From Megalobrama amblycephala (taxonomy: Eukaryota; Chordata; Actinopteri; Cypriniformes; Xenocyprididae): DNA of 64,000 nucleotides. The stretch is from contig NC_063049.1 in the NCBI RefSeq assembly GCF_018812025.1, positions 37,863,447-37,927,446 on the forward strand, in the 5' to 3' direction. The notes beneath the pieces were generated by a model, which was given only the letters and a program-made list of their open reading frames with translations, did no database searches and was not told the origin of the DNA. The translations under genes were made by a program, and so were the position numbers. Shown here piece after piece: positions 24,401 through 32,629 of the stretch (within the stretch, counting starts at the first letter, position 1; every line of letters starts with the position of its first letter).

Positions 24401-27400
24401 ATGCCTTATTCTTCATGATTCTTCTACATCCCTTAATCTTACCAAATGCCTACACAATACATAAATTTAATAACTACCTTATCTACTATTAATAAGCAGT
24501 AATTGGGAGTTTATTGAGGCAAAGGTCATGGTTAATAGTAGGTTAATAGTGAGAATTGGACCCTAAACTAAAGTGAGAACCTTTAACCTATTGTTAATGT
24601 CTGTACAAACCTGATGTCTGCTGCAGGAGCTCCAGATGCGGAGCAAGAGTCTGAACGTCTTCCGGACTCAGATGATGGATCTGGAACTGGCTCTCATGAG
24701 ACAGCAGTCTATGGTCTACCAGCATCTTAGTCCAGATGAGAGGTGAGGAACAAAATCACAAGCCACAAAGAGCAAAGTCTTCATTCTCTGGCTCCTTTTG
24801 CCCAAATCTCTCACACTGAGATATTCTGGTCTAGAAAGCCAAAATAGCGGGGGTCCGAGAAAAAAAGGGGTCTGTAAAAAATAAATAAATAATAATATTT
24901 TTTTAATGATATTGCAAAATGTTTTTTATATTGTCTGTTAAAGGTGAAATATGTAAGAATTTTGCAGTAAAATATCCAAAAACCACTAGGCCAGTGTTAC
25001 ATAGTTTGTTGACTTGAGTACTTACAATATCCCAAATGTTTCCAACTATTTGTAAATCATGAGAAAATTGCTATTTTTACCAAGGATCCGGGACGTGTGA
25101 GGAGTCGCCTGTCAATTGCGTCATACCCACGTTACCCTCGGTTTCCGGTTTTATTTTGTAGAAACCATGGAAACACCAAAGGCGCTTTGATATATTACGT
25201 TTTAATAAACAAGGGAACAACTGTTTTGATACATTTATCGACAGAAAACTAATTGTTATATAGCTCAATACGTTTAGTTTTATTGTTTAAATCTAATTTT
25301 CTTGATTTTTTTTTTTTTTTTTTTTTTTTTTGCGAATATGCCATGCTTTACCATGCCTCAGAGAAAAACACTATTTTGTCAAGTAGCTAACATAGCATAA
25401 TCAGATGCAGCTTTATTTTTAGAAACAGTAATACAGAATTTTCTCTATCATACAATAGGTTTTAAAATTAATTGCATGCCATTTATCAACACAAGCCATC
25501 CAGCATTTAATAAGATATTCTAAAATCGATCTATCTTACTGCAGTGTGTCTCAAACAAGTGTCTCACAGCAGCCGCCGAGCGAACACACAGAGTTATAAC
25601 ATCATTTTCAACACTCTCAAATGCATCTAATATGATAAACAGAGCTGCGTTACCTCATACTCATGACCGGAAAAGCGGAAGCGGCGCCGGCGACTGTGTC
25701 ATAATAAAAGTTCCGCTGCTCACGGCGTGTGTTGTGCAATTGCTCCAGCATCCTCGCTCAGCTCCCACAACACTCAGTCCTGCTCTGCTTCATACTACAG
25801 TAACGTTAATAATCGCTTCTATGAACATGATTTCTGCCCGAGTCCTATCCTGATTATTTTCCACCGGCTGTGATGTGAAGACCACATGTCCCAAGATTCT
25901 GCACTCAAACTTAGCATCTTCAAGCTACGCCTTTGTTTTGAATATGCCTCTAGGGATGTCTAATGGACAGAATTTTTTTACATATTGCACCTTTAATGTG
26001 TGGTAGGAAGTGATAAATTCGACATTGCTTTTATATTAACCACATTTTTAGACTAAAACAGACAAACCATACGTTCAATACCTATAGTTCTGTACATGTT
26101 TGTGTATTAATTTCTTCTCTTGCTGAATGGCTGTACAATATTGCTGAGAGAAAGGCAATAAATTGTCAAAGAACCCTAAAATGTAAACATATCAACATAT
26201 TAGTATGATTTCTAAAGGACATTGGACACTGAATACTAGAGTAGGCCTCAGTTTTGCCATCACAGGGATAAATTACATTTTAAAATATATTAAAATAGAA
26301 AAGTTATTTTTAAACTGAAATATTTGCCATTTCTGTTTTTACAATATTATGTTAATTTCCTGTAGGAGCTGAGCAGCTGTACAATTTGACCGAGAGAAAA
26401 GGCGGATGTAGCAATAAACTAATCGTCAAACAAAGAACCCTAAAATATGTAAACAAACCATACATACTAATGATTTATAACTATTGAAAAATAAATAATT
26501 ATTATCAGCCAGTACCCTTCTGATGGTCGTGTTAAAATATTGGTTTTCGCTATCAACCTCTACTAGCGATTTACCAAGTATTTACTAACTGTCTGCAGAA
26601 CTGATAAAAACTGAACTGTGAAAAACTTGAACCCTGTGATGTTGCAGGCGAGAGGCGGAACAACTCCAAACACTGCGGACTGCAGTCAGGCAGGAGCTAC
26701 AGGAGCTGGAGCTGCAGCTGGAAGACCGCCTGCTCTCTCTGAATGAACAGATGCGAAGCACCTCCCAGCACAGCAGCCTCTACCGCCACCACATGGTCAG
26801 TGGATGCAACTGCAACTGCCTCATAATAAATGATAAATTATGATGTGCTCACACCGATTCTGATTTAAATACTTTACCTAAAGTATGTTTATGTTAGCAG
26901 GTAATAAAACAAAACATGCATTTCTCACTTTTATTATATCCTGGTGAGGAATAAGTCTACATGTGAATTTCACTGAACCTGATATATTTAGAATAACCAT
27001 AAACAGACATTACATTGTGATTATGTAATAGGCTATATAAAACATTGATTATGAATTTTAGCAAAATAACTATTATATACTGTTAGTGTTATTTATAAAA
27101 TTACTAAAATGTGGAAACTTTTTATATACACTACTGTTCAAAAGTTTGGGGTCAGTAAGATTTTTTTTTTAAATTATTTTTATAACTAAGGATGCATTAA
27201 ATTGATGAACACTGACAGTAAAGGCATTTATAATGCACAAATGATTTTTATTTCAAATAAATGCTGTTTTTTTTCTATTCATCAAATATATTAAAAACCA
27301 AACATATCCTTGTTTCCTCAAAAATATTAACTGTTTTCAGCATCGATAATGATAAGAAATGTTTCTTGAGAACCAAATCAGCATATTAATGATTTCTGAA

Positions 27401-28540
27401 GGATCATGTGACACTGAAGACAGGAGTAATGATGCTGAAAATTCAGCTTGCCATCAAAGGAATAAATTACAATTTTATATTAAATATTAAAAGTGTATGT
27501 TGCGCTTTGTTTTTTTTTTTTTTTTTTTTTTTTTGACTCTTTAGTAACACATATGTGTGTCTCGCAGGGCATGCAGAGAGGTAACAGCATGGAAAGTCTG
27601 TCTAATTCTTCAGCACTGCGGGCCATGGAGCCGGTGAGTGGATTATTGTCATGTTACAGGGTTCTGTATCAGATATCATCATGCCTTATTCTACTCTTAG
27701 TTTCCTCTTACCCTTTACACATTCTTGTATGTGAATGTACAGGTGACGGACCTCCTGAAGGAGCAATTGTACCTTCAGTCTGAGTTGGGATATGAGGCTG
27801 CCACACCCAGTTCAGGCCGCTCATCGAGAGCATCCAGCCCTGGCAGATTCAACCGAACACGCGAGTCTTGCTCTCCTTCCCTGCAAAGAGGCAGCGTTTA
27901 CCGGGCCACCCTCAACCTCACGCCCACCGTCCCTCCACGGCCTGGAATGGAGGTTCCTCGGCCTGTATCCCCAGAAAGGATGGAGCCGAGCCTGACACCT
28001 ACTTCTTTGGAGTTCAGCAGAGATGAGGACGAGTCGTCACTGGATGGTCGCAGGAGCAGAACGACGGAGGATTGCAGTCCCACCGAGTGGAGGAGTAGAA
28101 GTAGAGGAAATGGTGACCTGCAACATCTTATACAGGAGGTGAGAAAACTTATACTTTTAACCCAATAAGCGGACTGATGTACCACTTTGTCAATGGCCAA
28201 TATGTAAGGGATAATGTACACCAGTCGGTTGTTTTTTGCAAAACAAACCCCGACAGGATAATCAGGACCCTGAAGGGGTTAAAGGATTAGTTCACTTTCA
28301 AATTAAAATTTCATGATAATTTACTCACCCTCATGTCATCCAAGATGTTTATGTCTTTCTTTCTTCTGTCGAAAAGAAATTAAGGTTTTTGATGAAAACA
28401 TTCCTGTATTTTTCTCCATATAGTGGACTCCAAATGGTTGAAGGTCAAAATTATAGTTTCATTGCAGCTTCAAAGTGTTCTACACGATCTCAGATGAGGA
28501 ATAAGGGTCTTATCTAGCGAAACAATTGGTCATTGTCTAA

Positions 28541-28581
<41 letters not shown>

Positions 28582-31500
28582 TTTTAACCATAAACGCTCG
28601 TCTTGAACTAGCTCTCTTCTTCTTTTTCTTCTCTATTAGAATTCCGACAGTGTAGATGCTGCTAAGTGTAATACTGCCCTCCACAGGTCAAAGTTTGAAC
28701 TAATTGATATATACTTGCACTGGCATATTGTATATGACAATTTAGTTTAAACTTTGACCTGTGGAGGGCAGTAATACACTTAGCAGCATCTACACTGTCG
28801 GAATTCTAGAAGAAGAAGAGAGCTAGTTCAAGACGAGCATTTATGGTTAAAAGTATATTATTTTTATTATTTTTTTTTCTGAAAATGACTGATCATTTCG
28901 CTAGATAAGACCCTTATTCCTCATCTGGGATCGTGTAGATCCCTTTGAAGCTGCAATGAAACTGTAATTTTGACCGTTTGGAGTCCATGAAGAGAATAAT
29001 CCTGGAATGTTTTCATCAAAAACATGAATTTCTTTTCGACTGAAGAAAGAAAGACATAAACATCTTGGATGACATGGGGGTGAGTAAATTATCAGGAAAT
29101 TTTTATTTGAAAGTGAACTAATCCTTTACTTTTATGATAACTGGTTGTATGCACATTGTCCCGCTTATTGCGCGGCTACTTGCCACATAAGTAAATAATT
29201 AGACATTAAATATATTGACTTGAGTTAAAATATATTATTAACTCAAAACTAAAACCATAAAAGTAATTTAAATTTAATTTAACTTGACGTACTGTACTAA
29301 ATTAACTAAAACTGAAATACACAACACAACAATTACTAAAACTTTTACTAAAATTAAAATGAAAAATATAAAAATAAGAACTAATTTAAAATATTAATAA
29401 TAGTGTCTCAATGATACTAAAATCACACTTCTTTGAGCCTAGACTAACAAACAAGTTCAAACAAGATGGACATTTAAGAGTTCATTTATTAGACAACTTT
29501 TCACTACTTAAATAATGACGAGGACATGAAATATTAATTTCAGAAGAAACCATTTTAATGGACAAAATAACTGATGAAAGAGAACTGTTATGTGGGAGCA
29601 ATAGCACTGTGGGTATGGAAATCCAAATGTGCCATAATAACACATTTGTCGCAGTTGTACACAAGGCAACCAAAGTTCAAGTCCCACTTCAAGCTTTGGG
29701 CTCTATTAAGCCAACATCAAAGTTTGTTTACGAACTTTAGCTTCTAGTTATTTTATAATCTATTAGGGTAAACAAAACTATCGTTCCTGCAACAAGAAGA
29801 ACACTTCAGCAATATTACCATAGGCCTAGTATTAATACAGAAGTCCTCCGGTTTCATTTTACAGTAAATACAGTTGATAAGTGAGGCGCAAGATGGCACA
29901 AGCTGCATTTGAATGAAACGAGAGAGATGACATCAAAGTGCTGGCCTCGGATACCTGGATAAGCAATCATCTTACACTGTTTCTATTGATGTCGTTAACA
30001 GGGAATAACTGACTTCGAAATGTCGTGACTGGCCAATCAGAATCAAGCATTTTAGAGAGCCGTGTAATAATAAGAAATATCTGACAGCTAAATGCAATGA
30101 TTGACCAATCAGAATTGAGTACTCCAGAGAGACATGTAAGAAATACTGTTCGATTCTGCTAAAGAATCTAGAAACAATGATATGGAGACACAAAAGCAGC
30201 ATGTGTTTTCTGTTCCCATCTCAAAAGAAAGTGGAAAAAGGGTGTTTGACTGTGCCTTTGGCACCGTTTGAGCGAGTTCTTTGTAGCCGTAATGGTTTTT
30301 GGTGGTGTGTGTGATGATTGACGGATTTGCTCATGAAATATCACGCATCAGTTTAGGCGGATTTACAAGTCCGTCATGATGGTCCAGCAATTCTGCTGCT
30401 TCTGAGGGAAACTTGGACTGAATTGGTTCCTTGTAGTCACCTGGGTAATTTCAAGGCCTGTGGAGTGATGTAACAGCCTGGCAAGACCTGATGTTCCTCA
30501 TCAACGTGTCTATGTATTTGACACTTCACAGTACTGCCAGTTCTTGGGATTTCATATATGGAAAAAATAAAATAAAATAAAAACTGTTCAAATCGTTTAA
30601 CATCATTGTCATAGTTGCTGCATGACAGGTTTACACATGTATTCCATATCTCTATGTATTCTATAGTCTATATTTTTCAGCAGTATGATTATGATAGTAG
30701 TTTGGCTGATTTCTGAATAAGAATTGTAGCTTTTCTAGTAACAAACTTCCGTATTTTCTGGAAAATAGGTCACGTCTGACTTGCACTGGGCCAAAATTGC
30801 ATTGTTCAGAGAAAAAAAAAAAAAAAGATAAGTGGCATTGGTGTATATGTCACACTTATTATTGCATTTGGAAACTAATGTAAAATGTAAAACCAGTAAA
30901 TAATAAATTTACAAACATTATAAATGTTTTTTAGTTCTCCTCACTCCTTAAATTCTTTAAATTTAACAGTATTCAGGACACTACAAAAGTGAAAAATGTA
31001 AGTATAAAATGAGCAGAAATTATAGTGCCATTTATTATAAATGGCAGGATTAAGCAAATTTAGTTAAAGAGAAACTAACACTACCAGCATGTGGGAAATG
31101 TGTTATACAAATAAACTTACCTCTCACATCCGGGCCGAATCCAAATTTGTGCGCTTTGTACATGTTTTGCATACTTGATGTAAATTTCATTATGAGTCAC
31201 TTTGAAATAAAAGTCACAGAATGTTTCAGATGATAAAAAAAAAAAAAAAAAAAAAAGTGACACATTCTGGAAAATACAGTACTCTTTTTCACAGAATAGT
31301 AGTGGCATCATCATCAAATGTTCATGTAAATAATAAAGCATTTAGGTCTTCTTACTTTATATTTAGTTTTTTGATTTTCCTGCTTTTAATGCAGTCTAAC
31401 ATAATTTCTTTTGTATCCTTCCGCAGATTAAAGATAGCATCGCTCATGAAATCAGGCAGGAGATTGTGAACGAGCTTCTGGCTGCTGTGTCGCCACATAG

Positions 31501-32629
31501 ATCTCCTCTCCCAGCCAGGAAGCCCCCTGCGTAAGCATCATAACAGAGGATGGAGGTTGGTTTGATGGATCACATTATGTTTTTCAAAGATGTCTCGTAT
31601 GCTTACCAAAGCTGCATTAATTTGATGGAGAATTTAATTGAAATAGATTTTTTTTTTACTATACACACACACACACACACACACACACAAATATATATAT
31701 GACCCATACGGTGAACGTGATTTTACCAAGTACAACATGTTCCTGGATCAACATCTTTGTTGATCCTGGAACAACATTGCCATCAACCAATCAGATTTGA
31801 GGGACAAGTTTGTCAAGTTTAGGTTACATCCAGGGTTAGGTGCTTCTACATCATTTCCCTCTGATTTTAGGGATAAATTACGGGTAGGGATATGTTTAGG
31901 GGTAGGAATAGAGTTAGGACTAAATTTTCAGACAAGAATGTTGTTCCAGGATAAACAAAATATGTTGACCCAGGAACATGTCTTACTTCAAAATCTGTGT
32001 GTGTGTGTGTGTGTGTGTGTGTTTGTAGAGAGAGAGTAGGGTCCAAAAGTGATGTCAGGATATTTGTTTTGTTTTTAATGGCCCTACAGGTTCGATTAAG
32101 CAATATGAGAACAATATTTAATTTTAAAATTTTAAATATAAGAGAACAAAACACTAAACTTTAAGGTATTTATTTGACAAAATTAGGTGGCAAAACTGTT
32201 GAATAGTAGTGTATGTCGATATAACATATATGGTGTTTAAATATGAACAAAATCTTGATGTTTGGAGACAAAAATATTGTATTTCTCAACTATAGTAACA
32301 CTTTTCATAGTAATGCTGTATTTCTTGGACATTTGAGGCTTCTGAAATCTAAACATAGACAGCAGCATATTAAGACATCATAAGCATGCAGTGTTACAGA
32401 ATTGTAAATGTTTTAAAAAAGATACCTTTTTTTGGCATTTCATTGCAAATATTCTTGAATTGTGATGAGCTTAGGGTAAAAAAAAACCTGTACTGATAGA
32501 TGGTTTTATATAATTGAAAAGTTCTCTGTAATTTGATGCTCTTTAGAGTAGAGTAAATGCTTTAGAAGGCAGTAGGCAGGTTACAGTCTTCTCGGTCAAT
32601 ATCACTGTTTTGTTTCCTTCTGCAGGTGA
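4146..32629 (+). CDS. itprid2: itprid2 (ssfa2/KRAP), ITPR-interacting domain protein 2, 18 coding exons
   Basis: The family anchors IP3 receptors near actin at the cell cortex and so helps set where calcium release occurs. The spliced frame (157, 43, 50, 54, 43, 99, 209, 650, 61, 89, 1551, 75, 116, 148, 66, 396, 104 and 4 nt) totals 3915 nt, or 1304 residues plus stop, with matching phases at every junction and GT/AG borders. Human ITPRID2 is similar in length (about 1259). Visible landmarks: [15 protein letters not shown] near residue 13; [15 protein letters not shown] at about 133; the IP3R-binding region about 130-260, with [14 protein letters not shown] and the double phenylalanine of IPSRFF at 185-186, known in the family to be needed for receptor binding; [15 protein letters not shown] at about 460; [12 protein letters not shown] near 985; a helical or coiled-coil stretch 1028-1115; and a C-terminal [21 protein letters not shown] helix. 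The start has a good context (G at -3, G at +4). Next gene is ppp1r1c, as in mammals. Confidence 0.95.
5406..5448 (+). CDS. itprid2: itprid2 coding exon 2
   Basis: A 43-nt exon between CCCCCAG and GTGAGT. It encodes [14 protein letters not shown], matching the human segment around IAIWLKDCR. It is entered in phase 1 and left in phase 2, consistent with both neighbours. Confidence 0.88.
6306..7070. mobile_element. CAAAAGTTTGGGGTCAGTAA-type MITE, interrupted
   Basis: The left part (CCGTTCAAAAGTATGGGGTT, AAATACAGTAAAAATAGTAA) and the right part after 6862 (TTCCTGTGATGGCAAAG, TTCAGCATCATTACTCCAG) belong to the same repeat that recurs at 27128-27490, 43494-44500 and 59710-60215. It is split by a second element at 6456-6861. 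No coding capacity; the right end appears truncated. Confidence 0.6.
6456..6861. mobile_element. GGGATGCACC-ended MITE nested in another repeat
   Basis: Begins GGGATGCACCAATAAG and ends ATATATCGTGCATCTC, imperfect inverted termini. Internal text alternates GGCCGATA/ACCGATAA motifs at both ends (GGCCGATACAATAACCGATA on the left, TTGGCCGATATATCG on the right). It interrupts the repeat at 6306-7070, so it is the younger insertion. Confidence 0.55.
7639..7688 (+). CDS. itprid2: itprid2 coding exon 3
   Basis: A 50-nt exon between TTCAACAG and GTGAGT encoding [17 protein letters not shown], almost identical to the human [13 protein letters not shown] segment. Confidence 0.92.
7877..7919. repeat. 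(CA)n microsatellite
   Basis: About 21 uninterrupted CA units in itprid2 intron 3. Confidence 0.95.
8257..8310 (+). CDS. itprid2: itprid2 coding exon 4
   Basis: A 54-nt exon between TTTTCAG and GTAAGT encoding [18 protein letters not shown], which matches human [15 protein letters not shown]. Both borders are phase 1. Confidence 0.92.
8977..9074. repeat. compound (TA)n(TG)n microsatellite
   Basis: A run of about 34 TA units followed by TATG units and about ten TG units in itprid2 intron 4. A shorter TA run occurs at 9461-9481. Confidence 0.95.
10439..10481 (+). CDS. itprid2: itprid2 coding exon 5
   Basis: A 43-nt exon between CTCTACAG and GTAAGC encoding [14 protein letters not shown]; the ANHL start matches human ANHLHES. 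Only 79 bases separate it from exon 6. Confidence 0.88.
10561..10659 (+). CDS. itprid2: itprid2 coding exon 6
   Basis: A 99-nt exon between TTTCCTCAG and GTACTT encoding a basic start ([13 protein letters not shown]) and [16 protein letters not shown], a strongly conserved block at the start of the IP3R-interaction region. Confidence 0.93.
11498..12554. mobile_element. hAT-like palindromic MITE (AACACTTTACAATAAGG ends), host of a nested element
   Basis: Left end GCTAACACTTTGCAATAAGG and right end CCTTATTGTAAAGTGTTACC are inverted copies. Outside them, ATCATCTT (left) and AAGATCTT (right) agree at 6 of 8 bases, fitting an aged 8-bp target duplication as left by hAT elements. The intact 293-bp relative at 55552-55844 shows what the element looks like without the insert. 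The central part is replaced by a second palindromic element (about 11650-12413). Confidence 0.7.
11650..12413. mobile_element. palindromic MITE with GGTTAGTTCACCC ends, TTAA-type, nested
   Basis: Left end GGTTAGTTCACCCAAAA and right end TTTTGGGTGAACTAACCCTTTAA face each other, and the arms stay complementary for hundreds of bases (for example AAATCCGATGGCTCAGTGAG on the left against CTCACTGAGCCATCGAATTT on the right). The right border has TTAA; the left has TCAA at the matching place. Same family as 47698-48466. TTAA duplication points to piggyBac-type mobilisation. No coding capacity. Confidence 0.75.
12648..12856 (+). CDS. itprid2: itprid2 coding exon 7 (core of IP3R-binding region)
   Basis: A 209-nt exon between TTCCTGCAG and GTATGT. 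It encodes [20 protein letters not shown], then [15 protein letters not shown] with phenylalanines at residues 185-186, and [16 protein letters not shown]. This is the most conserved part of the family, shared also with ITPRID1 and TESPA1. Confidence 0.95.
13510..15140 (-). repeat. SINE-like repeat fragment, split by a transposon
   Basis: The text GACAGGAAGCGATGTGGGAG followed by GGGATCGGGAAAGCCGGG and TTTCCAACCTTGGGTCACCC resembles a fish repeat whose end, read on the minus strand, is tRNA-like (a degenerate B-box-like GGTTGGAAACC). Its continuation, CACGAGGCTATTGGCGCCGA, is found 1.4 kb away at 15107-15126. The gap is filled by the element at 13669-15097. Family assignment needs a database. 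Confidence 0.45.
13669..15097. mobile_element. CAGTGTTGGGC-ended DNA transposon, non-autonomous
   Basis: Left end CAGTGTTGGGCCTAACACGT and right end ATTACTTTTAAAAGCAACACTG are inverted termini; subterminal blocks full of AAAAGTAACT / AGTTACTTTTT continue the inverted pattern. CAGTGTT starts are typical of hAT superfamily elements. The middle (14020-14900) has other text including two inversely related motifs GGGTCTTTATCGACCC and GGGTCGTTAGCGACCC, perhaps a further nested element. No transposase frame. Confidence 0.65.
17551..17616. repeat. (ATTAT)n microsatellite
   Basis: Thirteen consecutive ATTAT units shortly before itprid2 exon 8; a shorter array of the same unit lies at 18991-19029. Confidence 0.95.
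17823..18472 (+). CDS. itprid2: itprid2 coding exon 8
   Basis: A 650-nt exon between TTTCTGTAG and GTACGG. It begins [20 protein letters not shown], the end of the conserved region, and continues as a fast-evolving Ser/Glu/Lys-rich linker to DSFEMEE, which is again conserved in human. The antisense reading frame of about 180 residues over the same bases is a shadow. Confidence 0.94.
19549..19609 (+). CDS. itprid2: itprid2 coding exon 9
   Basis: A 61-nt exon between CTTTGCAG and GTGAGT encoding [20 protein letters not shown], poorly conserved in sequence but in frame between exons 8 and 10 (phase 0 in, phase 1 out). An alternative acceptor six bases later (TTGCAG) would keep the frame and drop two residues. 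Confidence 0.75.
20058..20150. repeat. dispersed repeat fragment (TTATATAGCGCTTTTCACAAT)
   Basis: The text TATATAGCGCTTTTCACAAT followed by TTTCAAAGCAGCTTCATAG is one I recognise as common in carp-like fish genomes. Only a short fragment is present and no ends can be defined. Confidence 0.4.
20470..20558 (+). CDS. itprid2: itprid2 coding exon 10
   Basis: An 89-nt exon between CTCCTACAG and GTATGT encoding [20 protein letters not shown], a near-exact match to the human [17 protein letters not shown] block, a probable basophilic-kinase site region. Confidence 0.93.
21364..22914 (+). CDS. itprid2: itprid2 coding exon 11 (large exon)
   Basis: A 1551-nt exon coding residues 486-1002. It begins [16 protein letters not shown] (conserved), carries a long acidic/Ser-Pro linker, then [20 protein letters not shown] and [13 protein letters not shown], both shared with human. 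Residues of about 818-980 form a low-complexity segment rich in Pro, His, Tyr, Ser and Asn that is much longer than the human equivalent. The exon closes with [20 protein letters not shown], again conserved. Confidence 0.95.
22986..23536. mobile_element. palindromic MITE with AGGATTAGTCCAC ends and TTAA duplication
   Basis: TTAA lies at both borders (22986-22989 and 23533-23536). The ends read AAGGATTAGTCCACTTTTAA and TTAAAAGTGGACTAATCCTT, and complementarity continues without visible mismatch for about 50 bases through CCTGATAATTTACTCACCCCC. TTAA duplication fits piggyBac-type transposition. Related copies are at 28279-29128 and 47265-48564. It sits 72 bases inside intron 11. Confidence 0.8.
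24082..24156 (+). CDS. itprid2: itprid2 coding exon 12
   Basis: A 75-nt exon between TTGGCAG and GTACAT, phase 0 at both ends, encoding [20 protein letters not shown] and LLYE. The LLYE end leads into the helical exon 13, as LPLYENTFQEL does in human. Confidence 0.88.
24299..24575. mobile_element. small MITE with CACTTTAGTTTAGGGTCC ends
   Basis: The ends CACTTTAGTTTAGGGTCCAA and TTGGACCCTAAACTAAAGTG are perfect inverted repeats for at least 26 bases, around 277 bases with no coding capacity. No convincing target duplication; the true ends may lie a few bases further out. It occupies most of itprid2 intron 12. Confidence 0.7.
24627..24742 (+). CDS. itprid2: itprid2 coding exon 13 (start of helical segment)
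   Basis: A 116-nt exon between GCTGCAG and GTGAGG. It encodes [20 protein letters not shown] and [10 protein letters not shown], almost identical to the human segment. Heptad-like spacing of Leu/Met suggests a coiled coil continuing into exon 14. Confidence 0.94.
24743..26647. other. itprid2 intron 13
   Basis: A 1905-base intron. Over half is the TTAA element at 24938-25996; 25997-26647 shows no recognisable feature. Confidence 0.6.
24938..25996. mobile_element. TTAA-flanked non-autonomous element (AAGGTGAAATATGTAAGAATT ends)
   Basis: TTAA at 24938-24941 and 25993-25996. The left end AAGGTGAAATATGTAAGAAT is mirrored by the right end ATTTTTTTACATATTGCACCTT. The interior is not a full palindrome and has no transposase; the longest frame inside is 73 codons with no recognisable motif. 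Fits a piggyBac-type MITE. Confidence 0.7.
26648..26795 (+). CDS. itprid2: itprid2 coding exon 14
   Basis: A 148-nt exon between GTTGCAG and GTCAGT encoding [20 protein letters not shown] and [15 protein letters not shown], the second half of the predicted coiled coil and clearly related to human [23 protein letters not shown]. Confidence 0.94.
27128..27490. mobile_element. CAAAAGTTTGGGGTCAGTAAG-type MITE
   Basis: Begins CTACTGTTCAAAAGTTTGGGG and carries the marker blocks CAAATCAGCATATTAATGAT, AAGGATCATGTGACACTGAA and AATGATGCTGAAAATTCAGC found in the other copies of this family in the window (in inverse order relative to 44040-44500). The right end is eroded. No coding capacity. Confidence 0.65.
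27568..27633 (+). CDS. itprid2: itprid2 coding exon 15
   Basis: A 66-nt exon between CTCGCAG and GTGAGT encoding [20 protein letters not shown] and EP, corresponding to human [22 protein letters not shown]. Confidence 0.9.
27743..28138 (+). CDS. itprid2: itprid2 coding exon 16
   Basis: A 396-nt exon between TGTACAG and GTGAGA. It starts [18 protein letters not shown] (human VTELMQEQSYLKSELGLG), runs through a Ser/Arg/Pro-rich linker with [15 protein letters not shown] (human RASVALTPTAPSRTG), and ends LQHLIQE. Confidence 0.93.
28139..31426. other. itprid2 intron 16 (3288 bases)
   Basis: Starts with the long palindromic element at 28279-29128. From 29129 to 31426 there is no recognised gene; around 30020-30140 two imperfect copies of a block containing GGCCAATCAGAAT / GACCAATCAGAAT occur about 80 bases apart, and poly-A runs lie at 30811-30825 and 31236-31256. 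Confidence 0.55.
28279..29128. mobile_element. 850-base palindromic MITE (AGGATTAGTTCAC ends) in itprid2 intron 16
   Basis: Left end TTAAAGGATTAGTTCACTTTC and right end GAAAGTGAACTAATCCTTTA; TTAA on the left, TTTA on the right. The two arms remain complementary nearly to the centre: CAGTGTAGATGCTGCTAAGTG on the left (28648-28668) faces CACTTAGCAGCATCTACACTG on the right. A TA microsatellite (28544-28579) sits in the left arm only. No coding capacity. Confidence 0.8.
31427..31530 (+). CDS. itprid2: itprid2 coding exon 17
   Basis: A 104-nt exon between CCGCAG and GTAAGC encoding [20 protein letters not shown] and VSPHRSP. This helix is the conserved C-terminal element (human [21 protein letters not shown]). 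Confidence 0.94.
31531..32625. other. itprid2 intron 17
   Basis: A 1095-base intron with a CA array (31662-31689), the MITE at 31728-31988, and a TG array (31996-32022). The rest is AT-rich and featureless. Confidence 0.6.
31728..31988. mobile_element. 261-base MITE flanked by microsatellites
   Basis: The left end AAGTACAACATGTTCCTGGA TCAACAT is mirrored by the right end ATGTTGACCCAGGAACATGTCTTACTT. Inner sequence contains repeated GGGTTAGG / GGGTAGGGA motifs. A CA array precedes and a TG array follows it. No target duplication is obvious. Confidence 0.55.

Larger units (their letters stand above)
22915..24626. other. itprid2 introns 11 and 12
   Basis: Intron 11 (1167 bases) carries the element at 22986-23536 very close to the exon 11 donor; intron 12 (470 bases) is mostly the element at 24299-24575. 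Confidence 0.6.
26796..27742. other. itprid2 introns 14 and 15
   Basis: Intron 14 (772 bases) includes the repeat at 27128-27490; intron 15 is only 109 bases with nothing notable. Confidence 0.6.
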
